Source: Protonemura montana
Lineage: Eukaryota; Arthropoda; Insecta; Plecoptera; Nemouridae
Assembly (NCBI GenBank): GCA_947568835.1
Contig: OX387610.1
Location: forward strand, 13,435,001 to 13,499,000
Length of the DNA: 64,000 bases
Reading direction: 5' to 3'
The position numbers were made by a program, and so were the translations under genes. Below the pieces are notes generated by a model, which worked only from the letters and a program-made list of their open reading frames with translations, did not search any database and had not been told where the DNA came from. This document shows, in pieces, positions 36,097 to 48,364 of this stretch (its first letter is position 1; every line of letters begins with the position of its first letter).

Positions 36097-36685
36097 TGGT
36101 CTATTGGTCAGAGGGTCAGCTTTAATTTTAAGCTTTCTGCTGAGCAAACGAGGCCGGCAACACGTGGTAACGGTAGGTGCCATCCGATGGTGCTTGCTGC
36201 TGAGCTAACGAGGCCGGTAACACGTGGTAACGGTAGGTGCCACCCGATGGCGCTTGCTGCTGAGCAAACGAGGCCGGCAACACGTGGTAACGGTAGGTGC
36301 CACCCGATGGCGCTTGCTGCTGAGCAAACGAGGCCGGCAACACGTAGTAACGGTAGGTGCCACCCGATGGCGCTTGCTGCTAAGCAAACGAGGCCGGCAA
36401 CACGTGGTAACGGTAGTTGCCACTCGATAGCGCTTGCGGTCGACCTTTTGAACAAATCTCTACAATTAAATAATTACGACTCAAAATATCAATACATGTT
36501 TATCAATTGTTGTTGGAGTACAAATTAATTGAGTTTAAACCAGTTTCAAATCCGAGTAGTAATCTATGAGAAATAACGAAACTAAATTTCTTAAAACTCG
36601 AAACGACGGTGACTCCACCTGGCGGCATCATACATTTGTGTCGGTAAAGCAGTCTTTTGACTGCCATTTCCAGCGAAGCTACAGT
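36097..36685 (-). mobile_element. Family C MITE with 60-bp module expanded five-fold
   Basis: In minus orientation: begins near GGTCAGAGGGTCAGC and ends past GGTGACTCCACCTGGCGG. Its module is repeated five times at 36134-36433, spaced exactly 60 bp (marker TTGCTGCTG at 36194, 36254, 36314, 36374, with TTTCTGCTG at 36134 and TTGCGGTCG at 36434). The array is open in several frames on both strands because 60 is divisible by 3; these frames are not genes. Confidence 0.9.
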
Positions 36686-37106
36686 TTCACTCTGTGTATT
36701 TTCTCCTCTATCTCAAATTTCCATGCACTTTTCATCCTTTTTATAAACCCTTCCCTTCGCTTGAAATCATTACTTGAAACTGAAATTAATATACGAGAAA
36801 TATGAACGCTTTTCTCCCTACTCACAATGTGCGCTAAAAATGTCGACCTCAATCTAAATTTGCATCTATTTTGAAAAACGAAGAGAAAAACTCGCGCTTA
36901 TTCTCAGTTTCTACCACGGAAATCGACGCATCCTTTGAAAATTCCACTGTAAACATAAAAACCTCCTTTCATTTCATGCTACTTTCACTTTATTCTACAC
37001 TTAATTGGTGCTGATGGCCCTTAGCGTTCAGCAAAAAAAATTAATAGAGTTTCTAAAATAAACAAATCAGCGCTACCAAATAAAGTACAACCAAAGCGCC
37101 AATGTC

Positions 37107-37715
37107 CAGCTGTCTTCGCGAAAAATTAGCCGCCATAAAACTACTTAAATAGAAGATGCAGAATTTAGAAAAACTATTTTAAATGGGTTTTGAATGCTAA
37201 GTAAAGGGCTACTAAATTTCCCGACGTTTCGCAACATATACTAGTTAATCAAGGGTAAGAGCAGTCCTGACAATTTTCCAATAACAAAAGAACCACATAA
37301 AATTATAACAATTACCAAGTTCAAGCTTCCTAAATGCATCTAAATGCAATAATTTTGCTCTTACCCTTGAAGAAGTAACAGGTACAAGTTACGAAACGTC
37401 GGGAAATTTAGTTGTTCTTCACTTAGCATTCATAGCCCAGTTCAAATAGTTTTTCTTAAAACTAGTGCTAACGATAAATCAAGTAGACATGAATCTAAAA
37501 ACCATCATAAAGATGCAGAATACCTGAATTTTTTCTCAATTCAACTATTGATAAACATGTATCGCGATATTTTGAGTCGGTAATTATTTAATTGTAGAGA
37601 TTTGTTAAAAAAAAAAAAAAACGCCATCTTTTAGCGCCTACCGTTAACAAGTTTTGCCGTCTCATTTGCTGAGCAGAAAGTTCAACATCAACTGCACTCC
37701 CTCTAGACTCAATGG
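37107..37715 (+). mobile_element. Family C MITE split by a family D insertion
   Basis: Left part ends AAGATGCAGAAT (37153-37164). Right part restarts with the same AAGATGCAGAAT (37510-37521) and runs through GATTGATAAACATGTATCGC-like sequence to GCTGAGCAGAAAG. The duplicated 12 bp marks the target site of the inserted element. Confidence 0.8.
37165..37509 (+). mobile_element. Family D foldback element, copy 3, with 12-bp target duplication
   Basis: Arms GTTTTGAATGCTAAGTAAAG and inverted TTCACTTAGCATTCATAGCC surround an AT-rich centre that includes AATTATAACAATTACC. The centre is longer than in copies 1 and 2. Bounded by direct repeats of AAGATGCAGAAT. Confidence 0.85.
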
Positions 37716-37860
37716 TACGTAAAGCGATCCAACTATTTATGGATTGCGATGAGGTCATCGGACGACTAACGCGTGCAACTTGCTATTTAGGAGGTAATTA
37801 CTACGACCACTTACCGAGGAAAGGTAATCACGTATAATCTCATAAACCAGTAGGTCCCAA

Positions 37861-38655
37861 TTTATTTATTTGTGGTGTTTAACGACGCACTGTTTTGATA
37901 TCTGGCCATGTGGCGCTGGTCTAATGGCGTCGGTGAATGAGTGGATGATGATGAACCTCACCTAGCCTAGAAGGGAGGAGGGGAAACCCGGTGCCGGCAC
38001 GTATAGCCTACTCCTGTCGAAGACCAAGGGGACCACCGGCTTAACGTTCCTTCCAAAGGACGGTACAACGCGAACAACAGGATTCCTCAACAAATCCCTG
38101 CCGTCGAGAGATTGATAAGCAAGGCGAGTGAAGTTGCTGTACTAACTTTCATCCCTCCAACCTCTCTCCCGAACAGAACTGGTCATGTGTATGATGGTCA
38201 CCCATCCAATACCTGACCCAGCGCAGTGTCGCTTAACTTTCATCCCTCCAACCTCTCTCCCGAACAGAACTGGTCATGTGCATGATGGTCATCCATCCAA
38301 TACCTGACCCAGCGCAGTGTCGCTTAACTTGCATCGCTCCAACCTCTCTACCGAACAGAACTGGTCATGTGTATGATGGTCACCCATCCAATACCTGACC
38401 CAGCGCAGTGTCGCTTAACTTGCATCCCTCCAACCTCTCTACCGAACAGAACTGGTCATTTGTATGATGGTCATCCATCCAATACCTGACCCAGCGCAGT
38501 GTTGCTTAATATTCATCCCTCTAACCTCTCTACCGAACAGAACTGGTCATGTGTATGATGGTCATCCGTCCAATACCTGACTCAGCTCAAAGTTGCTTAA
38601 CTTCAGTGATCTCATGAGAACCGGTGTTTCCAACACGGCAAACCGTTCGGTAGCA
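37861..38655 (+). mobile_element. Family A element with five 91-bp units
   Basis: A complete-looking copy: head TTTGTGGTGTTTAACGACGC, core GTGCCGGCACGTAT, one 36-bp module, 91-bp units at 38144, 38235, 38326 and onward, then the tail CGGTGTTTCCAACACGGCAA. Spacing of AACTTTCATCC-type markers is exactly 91 bp. Confidence 0.88.
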
Positions 38656-39284
38656 GGTCCGAATCCAACACTGTTGTTATCAAAAGTACAGACACAGAAA
38701 GTTAATAGCACATTAATTTTGTCTTAATGTTAGAACAAGAACGGTATGTGAATACAAACAAACCCAATCTCGATCGAACTGTGTTTAAAATACACAATTA
38801 AACTCAGATTTATAGCAATGCGCATTAAATTCGCTCGAAATCGGTATTGTTTTGTGTATTTATCGTCTCTCGGGGGAGGAGTTGCGATGAAAAGCGGTTT
38901 TCCTTGTTGCGTGCTTGCAGCCGGATTCGTGGAAAAGCGTCCGTGTTGAAACACTGACAGTTTTCCCCGTTGAGCTAGAAAACGAGGGAAATTAGTTTTC
39001 CACGAAAGCGAAACTCGAGATCAAGGCGTGAAATGTGTTAGCGCTTTGATTGACTCTGGCGCAGAGCTTATCTGTAATTAATCGGTAGGGCGGTGAAAAC
39101 GGTTGGCAATTGTTTCATTTGGTGCTGTCTTAGAATTTCTGATCGGGTTCTTTTTATTCTGGGTAGTTTGGTGGTGAAAGAGTTGGTGTGAAAGCGTTGG
39201 TGGTGAAAGAGTTGGTGGTGAAGCAATAGGTTCAGAAAGGTAGGTTATGGTGGTGTTTTTTTGTTTGCTTAATTGGTTTACAGT
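38656..39284. other. Unassigned part of intron 2
   Basis: A short purine-rich tandem GTTGGTGGTGAAAGA occurs around 39167-39225. No gene seen. Confidence 0.35.
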
Positions 39285-39600
39285 CTTGTCTGTGAGAGAA
39301 GATGACAGCACAAGGGCTGACCCTAGAAGTGCTACCAGCTTATGAATGAAATTTCAGTTATGTTTTCAGTGATCGGATTTCAAAATACTTAGTATATCTT
39401 TTAAAGGATTTCCGATAGTGTTATTATTGGAAGAAACATTCTTATAAAAGCTCGAAAAACTAATGTTTTTAGCTCTGTAGAAAGCAAAAAGCAATTGTTG
39501 GAAATCAGCGGAGATGATCGGCAGTGTTTTTTAAAAATGAGAGTTGGCCTGGATGTCATCTCAAAACGACAGGTGGCGCCTTTAACGGGAAAGTATTTTC
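39285..39600 (+). mobile_element. Family B element, unexpanded copy
   Basis: Single diverged 54-bp module (TGTGAGAGAAGATGACAGCA) followed by the family tail AATTTCAGTTATGTTTTCAG and CTCAAAACGACAGGTGGCGC. Confidence 0.75.
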
Positions 39601-40945
39601 TTCACTTAGATTTCATTGTAAAGTCATTTTATACAACAAAGCATTTATTACAATATCTGTGAAATCCATTTAAGTGACCCTATTCAAAGCCCACATTGGT
39701 AATTACAAATATAAGTGCAGACACTAAAGTTGATAGCGTTGTGTCAAAGTGCATTTTAGGTTCGCACTTTTTGAGAGAGATATTATTTCAGCGATCGTTT
39801 GATCACGGCGATTATATTTATCCGTCTCGACGCAAACCAAACTATTCAATGATGTGTGCATGAGTTGAAATTTGCAGATATAATTTCCATGGCAAAATTT
39901 TGACAGTTCGACTGTGAAAGAGTTTTTGTTAAGCGAAAGTACCAGAAAGAATCACGTGGGGGTTTCCTTTTTGGAAGAAAAATATAGAAATAAAGGTTAA
40001 AAATATTGCGCTCGTCTGCAAAGCAACTCAAATTTCATTCGCAATACCATTGTAACTAAAAAAAGTAGACTTAGCTTTATCCAATTCTGTATTTCGATTG
40101 CTTCTTTGTTCTTAGAATCTTTCAAATTGACCCTAATCTATGACTATGACAAAGATAATATGGTAAGGCTATACTTCTAAACAAATCAGAATAGAACATT
40201 GTTTATATTTATATACAAATGAGCTTGTGAAATGTAAAAAACCATCGACTAGTTTCGATTCTTATTTTGTGTTAGCCCAGTTAGGAAATAGCTGCCACCC
40301 ACGCTCGTTTACAGCGAGCCTACCTTAACAATATGCCGTCAAAAAGTCAAACGTGGAGAGAAGTTTAAAAATAGAGGAACAAAAGCAAACAATAGGAAAC
40401 GAGGTCGGAATCCGCACACATAAAGATCGAAATGTTAACGACTTTTCACGACCGAGAAGTATGTTACATAAATGTTATTCTATTGCGTCTTATCGTTATA
40501 TCAAAGGTTTGAAATGTATGCCGAAGCCGTTGGAGATGATAATGTAAGTAATATCTGAAGTTATTAGCTGCGAATGAGAAGATACCAGATGGTGGATTAA
40601 AAATTTAGAAATTGAACTTTATTTGATTTCGTTGAAGTTTAATGTTAGCTCTTTGAAAGCCATGGCGTTTGAACAAGCCAGACATGTAAATTATTCTGCT
40701 AATTAGTCTTGGAAGAGAAGTCTTTCAAGAGTTGAGTAAAAGTAAAAGTAAAAGTGGTATGGTTTTGGCAGACCCTTGTGCGGTTCCTCTTGAAAAGTGG
40801 TTTTGTTTGGTTTGGCTCAGTACTGGATCATTTACATGTCTGCCAATTAAATTTGAGATAACTCTAGTTCAATTAGACGTTTTAAATACACTTCAGTTAT
40901 TATGGATACTTGAATTTTTACATACTCCTATAAGAGTTATAAGTG
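39601..40945. other. Unassigned part of intron 2
   Basis: No supported feature; a (AAAAGT)n-like short tract lies at 40737-40755. Confidence 0.35.
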
Positions 40946-41500
40946 AAGACGCACTGTTTGCACTCTTTTAATGGCGTCAGTGGATGATGATAAGGATGAT
41001 GATGAACCTAACCTAGCCAACAAAGGATGAAAAACCCGGTGCCGGCACGTAGCTTACTCCTGTCGAAGACCAAGGGGACCAACGGCTTAACGTCCCTTCC
41101 GAAGGACGGTACAACGCGAACAACAGGATTCCTCTACAAACCCATGCTGTCGAGAGGTTGATAAGCAAGGCGAGTGAAGTTGCTGTACTAACTTTCATAC
41201 CTCCAACCTCTCTCCCGAACAGAACTGGTCATGTGTATGATGGTCACCCATTCAATACCTGACTCAGCGCAGTGTTGCTTAACTTTCATCGCTCCAACCT
41301 CTCTCCCGAACAGAACTGGTCATGTGTATGATGGTCACCCATCCAATACCTGACCCAGCGCAGTGTTGCTTAACTTTCATCCCTCCAACCTCTCTCCCGA
41401 ACAGAACTGGTCATGTGTATGATGGTCACCCATCCAATACCTGACCCAGCGCAGTGTTGCTTAACTTTCATCCTTCCAACCTCTCTCCCGAACAGTATTC
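40946..41500 (+). mobile_element. Family A element with about four 91-bp units
   Basis: Head GAAGACGCACTGTTTGC, GGATGATGATGAACC, CCTAACCTAGCC, core GTGCCGGCACGTAG, one 36-bp module (TGCTGT flanked) and 91-bp units; it breaks off inside the last unit at CCCGAACAGTATTC. Confidence 0.85.
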
Positions 41501-42459
41501 TTGAAAGAGAGAGGAAAAAAAGGAAAAAAAAACTAGTACAAAACCATGCAATTGGAATAGAAAACATGTGGTAAAATAAATAAAATCATGTTTACATATG
41601 CTATGAGTTTTTTTTATATCAACAAAAGAGTATTGTTTTACAAAACATATTGTCTAAGAAAAGGATGGTAAAAATTGTGTTACTCCTCGGTGTAGATGTT
41701 ACGTATCTCTACTTTTACAAAAACCGCACTCAATTGAAAGAAAAAAACCTTTCAACCACTTTAGCACATAAAGAAAACCGTAAAGAGTTTTTCCTTACGA
41801 CTGCACATGGCAATGAAACGTGTGATTGAAAAGCATGTAAAACCTTATTTCTATTGGCAATAGCTGGTGTATCACAAAGTTATGCCGTCAAGTCAAAAGC
41901 ATACCATCTTGTATTGATTCTTCGTTGAAAACGCAGCGTTGCTATTGCTACTTCTGTTACCCTCGACCCAGTGGCGAGCGTTTAGTCTGAGTGTGGAAAA
42001 TAAGTAAATTGGCATTCGATTGTAGCTATTTTTGTTTTTGTTTTTGACCAAATAACTCTGATTTTTAACGGCTGGGGAGGTTAAAATTTAACAGTAATTA
42101 TTGGTATGATCGTCTAGGAATTAAGCTTGTAGACTTAACGCTGGGCTTTCAGAATTTTTAGATATGTCGGTGCTCATGAAACAAAATAAAATTAGTAATG
42201 GTTTTCGAAAAAAAAAATGCTTTTTTTGAAAATATATCTTTTTGGTACGATTAAAAACACACACAAAAGTTGCTTTGGTTGTACAGCGAACATTTTACAA
42301 ATCAGTTTCGATCTTCACCTCTATGGTAATTAAGCTTTCGATTATGAAAAGGAGGAAACAATTGATTGAAAAAACACGGGAATAGCCATTACCGTACTAA
42401 CAATGACAAGGCAGTCAAAAAAAAACTGCAGCAGGAATTTAAAAAATATTCAATTGACA
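41501..42459. other. Unassigned part of intron 2
   Basis: No gene or repeat family recognised. Confidence 0.35.
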
Positions 42460-42600
42460 TGAAATCTGATTTAAATTGCAAACGCTTGCAATGGACGGGT
42501 TATTTTATTATTATCAACACTATAACCGTATCAAAAATTGATGCCCAAACGGGGACAACAATTTTTGAGACGGTTATATTGTTGATAATAATAAAATAAT
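42460..42600. mobile_element. Family F minimal hairpin copy
   Basis: Arms TTATTTTATTATTATCAACA..CCGT and inverse ACGGTTATATTGTTGATAAT, separated only by a GATGCCCAAACGGGGAC core; the tRNA-like part is gone. Preceded by the family's conserved outer sequence AATTGCAAACGCTTGCAATG. Confidence 0.75.
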
Positions 42601-43245
42601 AAATTGTTTTATTAAATTATCCCCCAAATTAAAATCTTGCTTCCGCCAGTGGGGTTCCAGTTAGCAGTGACTACGCCACTGGTCCAAGCAGAGGCGTTGC
42701 AAAGGACGATGAAAGCGAGTCAGGTTTTATTAGATCTTCTAACGCAGCCCATCTTCTTGGTCAGCAAATATTGCAGAGAGATGCAACGCTGGCGAAATCC
42801 TCTGATTATATACCCGAGCAACAAATTGACTCCACGGAGAGAAAGTCAAGATCGGATCTAGATTTTTTGTCTTTTTGATTGGTTTTAATCATAGAGGCTT
42901 GTGGGAGACGGCGACAGATTCGATGTAGCATTTTCTGGGTGATTGAATCGAAAGATCTGCCAGGAAAATCAATATACCATCGCCGCCGCCGGAAGTAATG
43001 ACTCTTAATCAACGCTGATATTTGCCAATAAAAGACAATTAAGGGGAGATTCAATTTGTCAGGAAATGGACCGCATGTGGCCATTGACTTAAATCACATT
43101 TGACCACCAGAGTGCGTCACCACAAAAAAAAATTGGGATACTTTTTCATCACGGGATAAAGGTTTGTTATTTGAATTAAACGGTATCCGAAAAAAACTTA
43201 CATTGGAAACATTTTGTATAGAAATTTATGCGGAATTAGTTAATC
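42601..43245. other. Unassigned part of intron 2
   Basis: A 74-codon + frame (42637-42861) shows no recognisable domain. Nothing else. Confidence 0.35.
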
Positions 43246-43592
43246 GCTGTGGAGATCCCGTGATGTTTTCCCTGAATTCCGTACTTATCCATCGCTAATT
43301 TTGAAATGTTAAACGAAAAATGGCCGCCAAATGACTGCTTTACCGCGACAAAAATTTAAGATGCTGCCAGATGGAGACACCGTCGTTTCGAGTGTTAAGA
43401 AACTTATTTAAGATATTTCTCGTAGATTACTCGCATTTGAGACTGGTTTACGCTCAATTAATCTGTATTCATGCTAACCTCGACGATTGATAAAAAATTA
43501 AGTCGTAATTATTTAATTGTATCAATGACTGCTCAGCAGAAAGTTTAGCATTAACGCTGACTCTCCGACGATACATATAAACTCAATGGTAA
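43246..43592 (+). mobile_element. Family C MITE lacking the 60-bp module
   Basis: Shares the extra left flank TGTGGAGATCCCGTGATG with the copy at 1441. After GTAATTATTTAATTGTA it jumps to TGCTCAGCAGAAAGTTTAGC, so most of the module was deleted. Confidence 0.75.
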
Positions 43593-44078
43593 TACTATAG
43601 CAACATACCTGTAAGTATACCATGCCAATCTTACATATCAATGTCTAGGTGTTCCGTTGAAACTGTCACAAACTTAGGTAACAAAGTTGTAACAGAATGT
43701 TTGGACACTTTACCAAAACAATATAGAAAAGAAAGCAAGCTCGAGGCATGAACAGAGTCTCTCATTGGACAACTACTTTATAAGGAACTCCGAGTTAGTT
43801 GCCTGAAGCCTTTTCATAATAACACATGCCTTCATCTCACGTACGAAACCAGAAATAGAGGAACAAAGCTGTGCAACCCTTCATGCTTACCCATAATGCC
43901 ATCATATGGATTGTATACGATATCCCACACAACACTGGTTTCATTTTACAGGTAGCTAGCTACACAGTTAACTATTCTGACAGGATATTGCACAAGCGCT
44001 CAGTTCTCTCCGTAATTATGCTAGAGTTTCACCTAGTTTCACCTATCCACCAAGTTTTAACATTTAATACACAAAAGC
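43593..44078. other. Unassigned part of intron 2
   Basis: Nothing supported. Confidence 0.35.
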
Positions 44079-44350
44079 CCGCGAGAAAAGATTCCAGTCC
44101 ATGGACTTTCCCCCTGCATTGCTACAGTCTAGCCCGTGAGAGAAGATAACAGCACAAGGACTGTCCCCTGCATTGCTACAGTCTAGCCCGTGAGAGAAGA
44201 TACCAGCACAAGGACTGTCCCCTGCATTGCTACAGTCTAGCCCGTGAGAGAAGATACCAGCACAAGGACTGTCCCTGCATTGCTACAGTCTAGCCCGTGA
44301 GAGAAGATACCAGCACAAGGACTGTCCTCAGCATTGCTACAGTCTAGCCA
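44079..44350 (+). repeat. Family B 54-bp array, about 5 units
   Basis: Units with GCCCGTGAGAGAAGATACCA and TGCATTGCTACAGTCTA. One unit lacks a C (GTCCCTGCATT), which breaks the frame. The family tail does not follow. Confidence 0.85.
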
Positions 44351-44871
44351 GTTCGATCGGGTATTGTCAGAGACTTTTGACATTTTAGATTCCGTAAATA
44401 TTACATCAGTTTGTCATGGAAGGTATTATTTCTTGAAAGAAATGTCTCGAAAAGTAAAAATACAGAAGGAACGTTTAAATATTCGAAGACAACGGACCTT
44501 TCTTCTATCGGCAAAATGTCACTCACAAGCACTCGGTGTTGTTCAAAGTGCCAGCGATATTAAAACTGATATTTTACACGTTGCCCTTTCGTTTTGTCTC
44601 GTTTCCTCGATTGACATTCTTTTCCGTTCGCATTCTTTGGCGCTTTTTGAACGATAAATAGGAAATTTTCGAAATAGAAAAACTAATGGAACAAGTCAAC
44701 TACACTCGTTATCGTTTATGTCTCGGGTGTTTGTTTCTGAATTGCTGCAAAAGTTTCGACATGGAATTGGTCATTAGACCGGAAAGTTTTCCTAAGAAAG
44801 CTGTCTTACTCCTTGTCGTTATCTTTTTGAGTTTATCAAAATTTATCAAAATTAAATGTCCTAACACTTGA

Positions 44872-44980
44872 AGCTACGGTGACGCCATCTAGTCTCCATT
44901 TTTATCGCTGTAAAGTTGGCATTTTGCGGCTATTTTTTGCGAAAACAGTTTAACAGTAGCGTTGAGATGGGATAGAACGA
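44872..44980 (-). mobile_element. Family C MITE fragment
   Basis: Left-end part in minus orientation: CGGTGACGCCATCTAGTCTC and TTGCGGCTATTTTTTGCG, then AGTAGCGTTGAGATGGG. Confidence 0.6.
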
Positions 44981-45641
44981 GCTACTTAGCAAGTGACAAG
45001 TGAGTTTCAAGCCTGGGACGCCAGGTGTCGCCACTGTACATTGTCGACTCTTGTAAGGTGTTGTAGGGAAGATAGCGGCTTCTTAGGTTAATATTTCACG
45101 GGCAAGATGACGTGGCTGGCAGTTCAGCAAACGCACAAGAGAGAGAGCTGCGATCGTCGTCGTGTGGCGCGTAGCACAGCTCGACAAAATTAAACAAGTT
45201 TATAAAGTTGAGATTAAATTGACTTCAGTGCTCCAGCGCTTGGTGGTTATGGAAAGGAAACCGAACTCGATGGGACATTGTGCGTTAGTTGGGGTTAGAT
45301 ATACTAGTTAAAGTTAGTTTGGGAATATTAGGAGGAAATTAAGTTGCAGATTTATGGCAAAAAGTGTGTTGGTTTAAAATCTTGTATTATATGGTGACAC
45401 TAATTCGTTCATCATCATCAGTTAAGAACTTAATGCTATTGTTTTTACTTTAGATTTTGGGTAATATGAGGAAATATTTAGAAGGTTTTATGTTAAAAAA
45501 TAAAATTAGTTGGCATGTTTTTCATTAACAAATTTTATTATTTTTTTTACTACGCACGAAAAATTGAAGTTTATTAATTGTCAATTGGTTTGCAAAGGTA
45601 TTCTTTAAAACTCTTGACCAGTTCACATGACAATGCAAATC
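44981..45641. other. Unassigned part of intron 2
   Basis: No gene seen. Left border of the large satellite. Confidence 0.35.
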
Positions 45642-47441
45642 AACTTCACTCGCCTTGCTTATCAACCTCTTGACAGCAACTTCACTCGCCTTGCTTATCA
45701 ACCTCTCGACAGCAACTTCACTCGCCTTGCTTATCAACCTCTCGACATCAACTTCACTCGCCTTGCTTATCAACCTCTCGACAGCAACTTCACTCGCCTT
45801 GCTTATCAACCTCTCGACAGCAACTTCACTCGCCTTGCTTATCAACCTCTCGACAGCAACTTCACTCGCCTTGCTTATCAACCTCTCGACAGCAACTTCA
45901 CTCGCCTTGCTTATCAACCTCTCGACAGCAACTTCACTCGCCTTGCTTATCAACCTCTCGACAGCAACTTCACTCGACTTGCTTATCAACCTCTCGACAC
46001 CAACTTCACTCGCCTTGCTTATCAACCTCTCGACAGCAATTTCACTCGCCTTGCTTATCAACCTCTCGACAGCAACTTCACTTGCCTTGCTTATCAACCT
46101 CTCGGCAGCAACTTCACTCGCCTTGCTTATCAACCTCTCGACAGCAACTTCACTCGCCTTGTTTATCAACCTCTCGACAGCAACTTCACTCGCCTTGCTT
46201 ATCAACCTCTCGACATCAACTTCACTCGCCTTGCTTATCAACCTCTCGACAGCAACTTCACTCGCCTTGCTTATCAACCTCTCGACACCAACTTCACTCG
46301 CCTTGCTTATCAACCTCTCGGCAGCAACTTCACTCGCCTTGCTTATCAACCTCTCGACAGCAACTTCACTCGCCTTGCTTATCAACCTCTCGGCAGCAAC
46401 TTCACTCGCCTTGCTTATCAACCTCTCGACAGCAACTTCACTCGCCTTGTTTATCAACCTCTCGACAGCAACTTCACTCGCCTTGCTTATCAACCTCTCG
46501 ACATCAACTTCACTCGCCTTGCTTATCAACCTCTCGACAGCAACTTCACTCGCCTTGCTTATCAACCTCTCGACACCAACTTCACTCGCCTTGCTTATCA
46601 ACCTCTCGGCAGCAACTTCACTCGCCTTGCTTATCAACCTCTCGACAGCAACTTCACTCGCCTTGTTTATCAACCTCTCGACAGCAACTTCACTCGCCTT
46701 GCTTATCAACCTCTCGACATCAACTTCACTCGCCTTGCTTATCAACCTCTCGACAGCAACTTCACTCGCCTTGCTTATCAACCTCTCGACAGCAACTTCA
46801 CTCGCCTTGCTTATCAACCTCTCGACAGCAACTTCACTCGCCTTGCTTATCAACCTCTCGACAGCAACTTCACTCGCCTTGTTTATCAACCTCTCGACAG
46901 CAACTTCACTCGCCTTGCTTATCAACCTCTCGACAGCAACTTCACTCGCCTTGCTTATCAACCTCTCGACAACAACTTCACTCGCCTTGCTTATCAACCT
47001 CTCGACAACAACTTCACTCGCCTTGCTTATCAACCTCTCGACATCAACTTCACTCGCCTTGCTAATCAACCTCTCGACAACAACTTCACTCGCCTTGCTT
47101 ATCAACCTCTCGACAACAACTTCACTCGCCTTGCTTATCAACCTCTCGACAACAACTTCACTCGCCTTGCTTATCAACCTCTCGACAACAACTTCACTCG
47201 CCTTGCTTATCAACCTCTCGACATCAACTTCACTCGCCTTGCTAATCAACCTCTCGACAACAACTTCACTCGCCTTGCTTATCAACCTCTCGACAACAAC
47301 TTCACTCGCCTTGCTTATCAACCTCTCGACAACAACTTCACTCGCCTTGCTTATCAACCTCTCGACAACAACTTCACTCGCCTTGCTTATCAACCTCTCG
47401 ACATCAACTTCACTCGCCTTGCTAATCAACCTCTCGACAGC
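45642..47441 (-). repeat. 36-bp satellite array, 50 units (1,800 bp)
   Basis: On the + strand the unit is AACTTCACTCGCCTTGCTTA then TCAACCTCTCGACAGC. The span divides exactly into 50 units. Variant bases (GACATC, GACACC, GACAAC, GGCAGC, GTTTATC, GCTAATC) order into higher-order blocks. 36 is divisible by 3 and the unit lacks stops in at least three frames, so frames of 600-plus codons run on both strands (667 codons minus, 628 and 634 plus). They encode pure 12-residue repeats such as VERLISKASEVA with no other domain; I treat them as artefacts. Confidence 0.97.
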
Positions 47442-47625
47442 ATGGATTTGTGGAGGAATCCTGTTGTTCGCGTTGTACCGTCCTTCGGAAGGGACGCTTT
47501 TCGCCAGATGTAGGCTACGTGCCGGCACCGAGTTTTACCACCTCTCTTTTCTAGACTAGGTTAGGTTCATCATCATCCTCATCATCACCCACTCATTCAC
47601 CGACTCCACGTACTAAAACGCCTGA
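47442..47625 (-). mobile_element. Family A head attached to the 36-bp satellite
   Basis: Reading on the minus strand: GAATGAGTGGGTGATGATGA, CCTAACCTAGTC, GTGCCGGCACGTAG, CCCTTCCGAAGGACGG, then the first 36-bp unit. It identifies the satellite as an expanded part of a family A element. On the far side of the array (45600-45641) the normal 91-bp module and tail are missing. Confidence 0.88.
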
Positions 47626-48364
47626 TGTAAAAAAATTATATATTATTCAACACAACAAATCAATCAATCAGTCTTTAAACACGATTATTCAGTATATGTT
47701 TACCTTCATGATTATTAGAGTGCCTCTCTTTCCGTGGAAGTTAACATCAAGTTCAGGAGCATTTGGATTTATTAAACATCCATCCCATGTTTAAACCTAA
47801 CATCGAAGCCAGGTAATTTAGATATACTAACAATTACAGTTGGAATTATTTATATTAATTAGTTTGGCATTTTAATTACTTTGTCAATGCACATAATATT
47901 AAATGAAAAAAATCTCTCTGAACGAGCTCGGCCATATCGAAGCCAGAACAGTGAGAGAGACAAAAGCGGTCGTTGTCGGCGTCGTCTTGTTTTAAAAACA
48001 ACAAACATTTACATATTTTATACACGGTTATTAAATTATTTGTTGCAGTTTGAAATTCTGTAGTTTTTATTTTTTATATTCTCCAATTGTTTGCTCATTT
48101 ATATTGTGTTTAACTTCGTTATTAAAAAATGTATTGTGGTTTTATGTGTCGAAGTCAAAATCTTTTAGTGCTGCGTTAAGTAACCAACAGAGCGTTAAAT
48201 TGTTATTTTACTGGCAACAAACAACCAGATTTTTGTATGTGTTAACGACTCGTTAATTACTTAATCGGCCCAGTACCTAGTTTGTAAAGCGCCTTGATGC
48301 GAGGACCGCAAATTGGAGAAAATCAGGGATAAAATTTTAAAATGTGTTTTTCTATTCCTTGCAG
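47626..48364. other. End of intron 2
   Basis: AT-rich; no feature apart from the polypyrimidine tract TTTTTCTATTCCTTGCAG that ends the intron. Confidence 0.4.

Noticed and set aside
36055..36528. 157-codon + frame and 115-codon minus frame
   Set aside because: Both are readings of the five 60-bp family C units.
44334..44657. 107-codon + frame after the 54-bp array
   Set aside because: It begins inside the repeat and the rest shows no motif.
45642..47441. 36-bp direct repeats as a CRISPR array
   Set aside because: Units are contiguous with no spacers, no cas genes are present, and the surroundings are eukaryotic intron sequence.
45525..47559. Long repeat-protein genes (628-667 codons, both strands)
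   Set aside because: Frames on both strands are open only because the unit length is a multiple of 3 and the unit has no stop. The array continues a known dispersed element, and no splice or domain evidence exists.
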